Shown here: positions 23,182-24,023 of the stretch, piece after piece
Numbering within the stretch: position 1 is the stretch's first letter
Layout: the number at the start of each line of letters is the position of its first letter
Assembly (NCBI GenBank): GCA_964458665.1
Contig: CAYWOO010000029.1
Location: 1 to 24,023, forward strand
Length of the DNA: 24,023 nt
Direction: 5' to 3'
DNA from: JANXYW01 sp964458665
GTDB lineage: Bacteria > Chloroflexota > Dehalococcoidia > DSTF01 > JACRBR01
Program-made: the position numbers and the translations under genes
Notes under the pieces: model-generated
Database searches by the model: none
Told to the model about the DNA's origin: nothing
Seen by the model: only the letters and a program-made list of their open reading frames with translations

Positions 23182-23758
23182 CGCCCGGGTGGAGGCCGAT
23201 GAAGTCTTCCTTCTTGGGATCGCCCATAAGCGAGGCGCGCTCCACTTGGAGTCAGTAGAGCCCATCGCTGATCCGTTCAGAGTGTCTCGAGGCGAGGATC
23301 GGGCGAGGCGGGTCTTCCGGCAATGTATGGGGTCACGGCAATACGATTTCGTAGGAACGACTCATGCCGTCATTCGGCTGGTGTCAAGCCGTGTGGTGGA
23401 ACTCCTGCATCGGGAAGGAGTAACGGGCTGGGCCACCTTTGATGTCGAAGTCCTCTCGAAGAGGGGGATGCCCATCGAGGGCTATCACGGCTTGGCGATT
23501 ACAGGGATTTGTGGGTCGATCGACAACTCGAAGAGCCCACGAGTCTGGAGGGAGCCTGCCGTCTCTGGTGGAAATCGGTACCAAGCGTGGCTTGGCCTGT
23601 ATCCGGATCTGGACTCGTGGGATGGGAGCGAGGTCTTCGGCCCACCGGCTACTGGCTATGTCTTCGTGACGGAGCGTGTCAAGAATCTCCTGGAGCGCCA
23701 CAAGGTCACAGGCGTACGATTCCAGAAGCTCACGGAAACCGAGCGACTCGTCCTCTGA
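23159..23758 (+). CDS. Imm11/DUF1629-like immunity protein (199 aa)
   Basis: It lies right after the AHH mini-RHS and overlaps it by 23 bases if ATG 23159 is used; GTG 23189 (MEADEVFLLGIA) is an alternative that starts after the toxin stop. The C-terminal two thirds resemble the Imm11 pattern: YDFVGTTHAVIRLVSSRVVELLHREGV, GYHGLAITGICGSIDNSKS, and VFVTERVKNLLERHKVTGVRFQKL. The protein is soluble, with no signal. It is the probable antidote to the preceding nuclease. The family call is by eye and moderate; the immunity role by position is stronger. Confidence 0.68.
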   Translation: MGFKPSSSARVEADEVFLLGIAHKRGALHLESVEPIADPFRVSRGEDRARRVFRQCMGSRQYDFVGTTHAVIRLVSSRVVELLHREGVTGWATFDVEVLSKRGMPIEGYHGLAITGICGSIDNSKSPRVWREPAVSGGNRYQAWLGLYPDLDSWDGSEVFGPPATGYVFVTERVKNLLERHKVTGVRFQKLTETERLVL

Positions 23759-24023
23759 ACTAGAAGCCGGCCCTGGGCTGGTATCCGCGGCTTTGGGGAG
23801 CCGCGCGCCTGGGGGCGGCTGAGCGCGCCTGTAGCGGCGCAATGGGAGTTGGTGGACCGGTTGACGAGGTGACAAGCGCGGTCGTGGTTTTGGGGCACGC
23901 GATGGCGATCCTGTCGCCCGGCACGCGGCGTCAGGCACTGCGACACGGCGCACGTCGGCCTCGGCTTCGGCACGCGTCGCCGACGCCGACCTACGCGGCC
24001 TTGCGGGCGATATACGGCAGGTG
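23759..24023 (+). other. Right-end non-coding stretch with hairpins
   Basis: No gene is supportable here. It occupies the place where the other two toxin-immunity pairs are followed by the 1.27-kb RNA block, but I could not align it with either copy. Hairpins: CGCGGCT/AGCCGCG at 23786-23792/23799-23805 with a TTGGGG loop, and GGCGA/TCGCC around 23904-23920. There is no T-run, so no standard terminator. It may be the start of a different structured RNA or just intergenic DNA; the window ends too soon to tell. Confidence 0.4.

Larger units (their letters stand above)
12896..23758 (+). mobile_element. Repeated integrative-element unit 2 (boundaries approximate)
   Basis: This is the second unit in the same orientation. 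The RNA block, leader, small protein, primase and recombinases correspond one to one with unit 1; the cargo (restriction-modification genes), the Xre recognition helix and the toxin-immunity pair differ. The offset is about 11.27 kb at the RNA blocks and 11.24 kb at the primase starts. The copies are diverged by eye, so this is not a recent duplication and more likely two related elements integrated side by side. Confidence 0.65.

Overview
The window is GC-rich, gene-dense bacterial accessory DNA with no rRNA, tRNA or housekeeping genes. Polymorphic RHS toxins, a double-CXXCG immunity protein (a family best known from Myxococcus) and AHH-type nuclease tips suggest a Myxococcota-like or other deltaproteobacterial-lineage genome. 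The taxonomy is inference only.

The layout is a tandem array. At the left is the C-terminal end of an RHS protein with an AHH nuclease tip and its immunity gene (1-1598). Then the same unit of about 11.3 kb occurs twice (from about 1622 and from about 12896). Each unit contains, in order: a 1.27-kb non-coding block; a variable restriction-modification cargo; a minus-strand Xre regulator; a conserved leader with an inverted repeat; a 106-aa protein; a large CHC2-zinc-finger/Toprim/P-loop ATPase/winged-helix protein; two overlapping tyrosine-recombinase genes; a short secreted 'mini-RHS' gene (signal peptide, RHS core stub, unique toxin tip); and an immunity-type gene. Genes of the rightward operon overlap or lie within about 60 bp of each other, so mini-RHS toxin and immunity genes appear to be expressed with the mobility genes.

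The cargo differs between units in the same slot. Unit 1 carries a single-chain Eco57I-type methylase fused to a BsuBI/PstI-type endonuclease, downstream of its Xre gene on the minus strand. Unit 2 carries a plus-strand set: a putative endonuclease of unrecognised family, a C5-cytosine methyltransferase and a Vsr repair endonuclease, converging on its Xre gene.

The most striking feature is the non-coding block. The two copies (1622-2889 and 12896-14166) align end to end, but their differences break every reading frame. Several hairpins have changed on both arms so that pairing is kept: I count 13 double compensatory changes in five stems. G-U pairs fit a plus-strand RNA. This looks like a very large structured RNA that belongs to the repeated unit. 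I do not recognise it as a known class.

Together the units look like integrated mobile elements that combine replication and recombination functions, a defence module, an interbacterial toxin-immunity pair and a giant non-coding RNA. Exact element ends were not found. The last 265 bases, where a third non-coding block would be expected, are structured but do not align with the other two.
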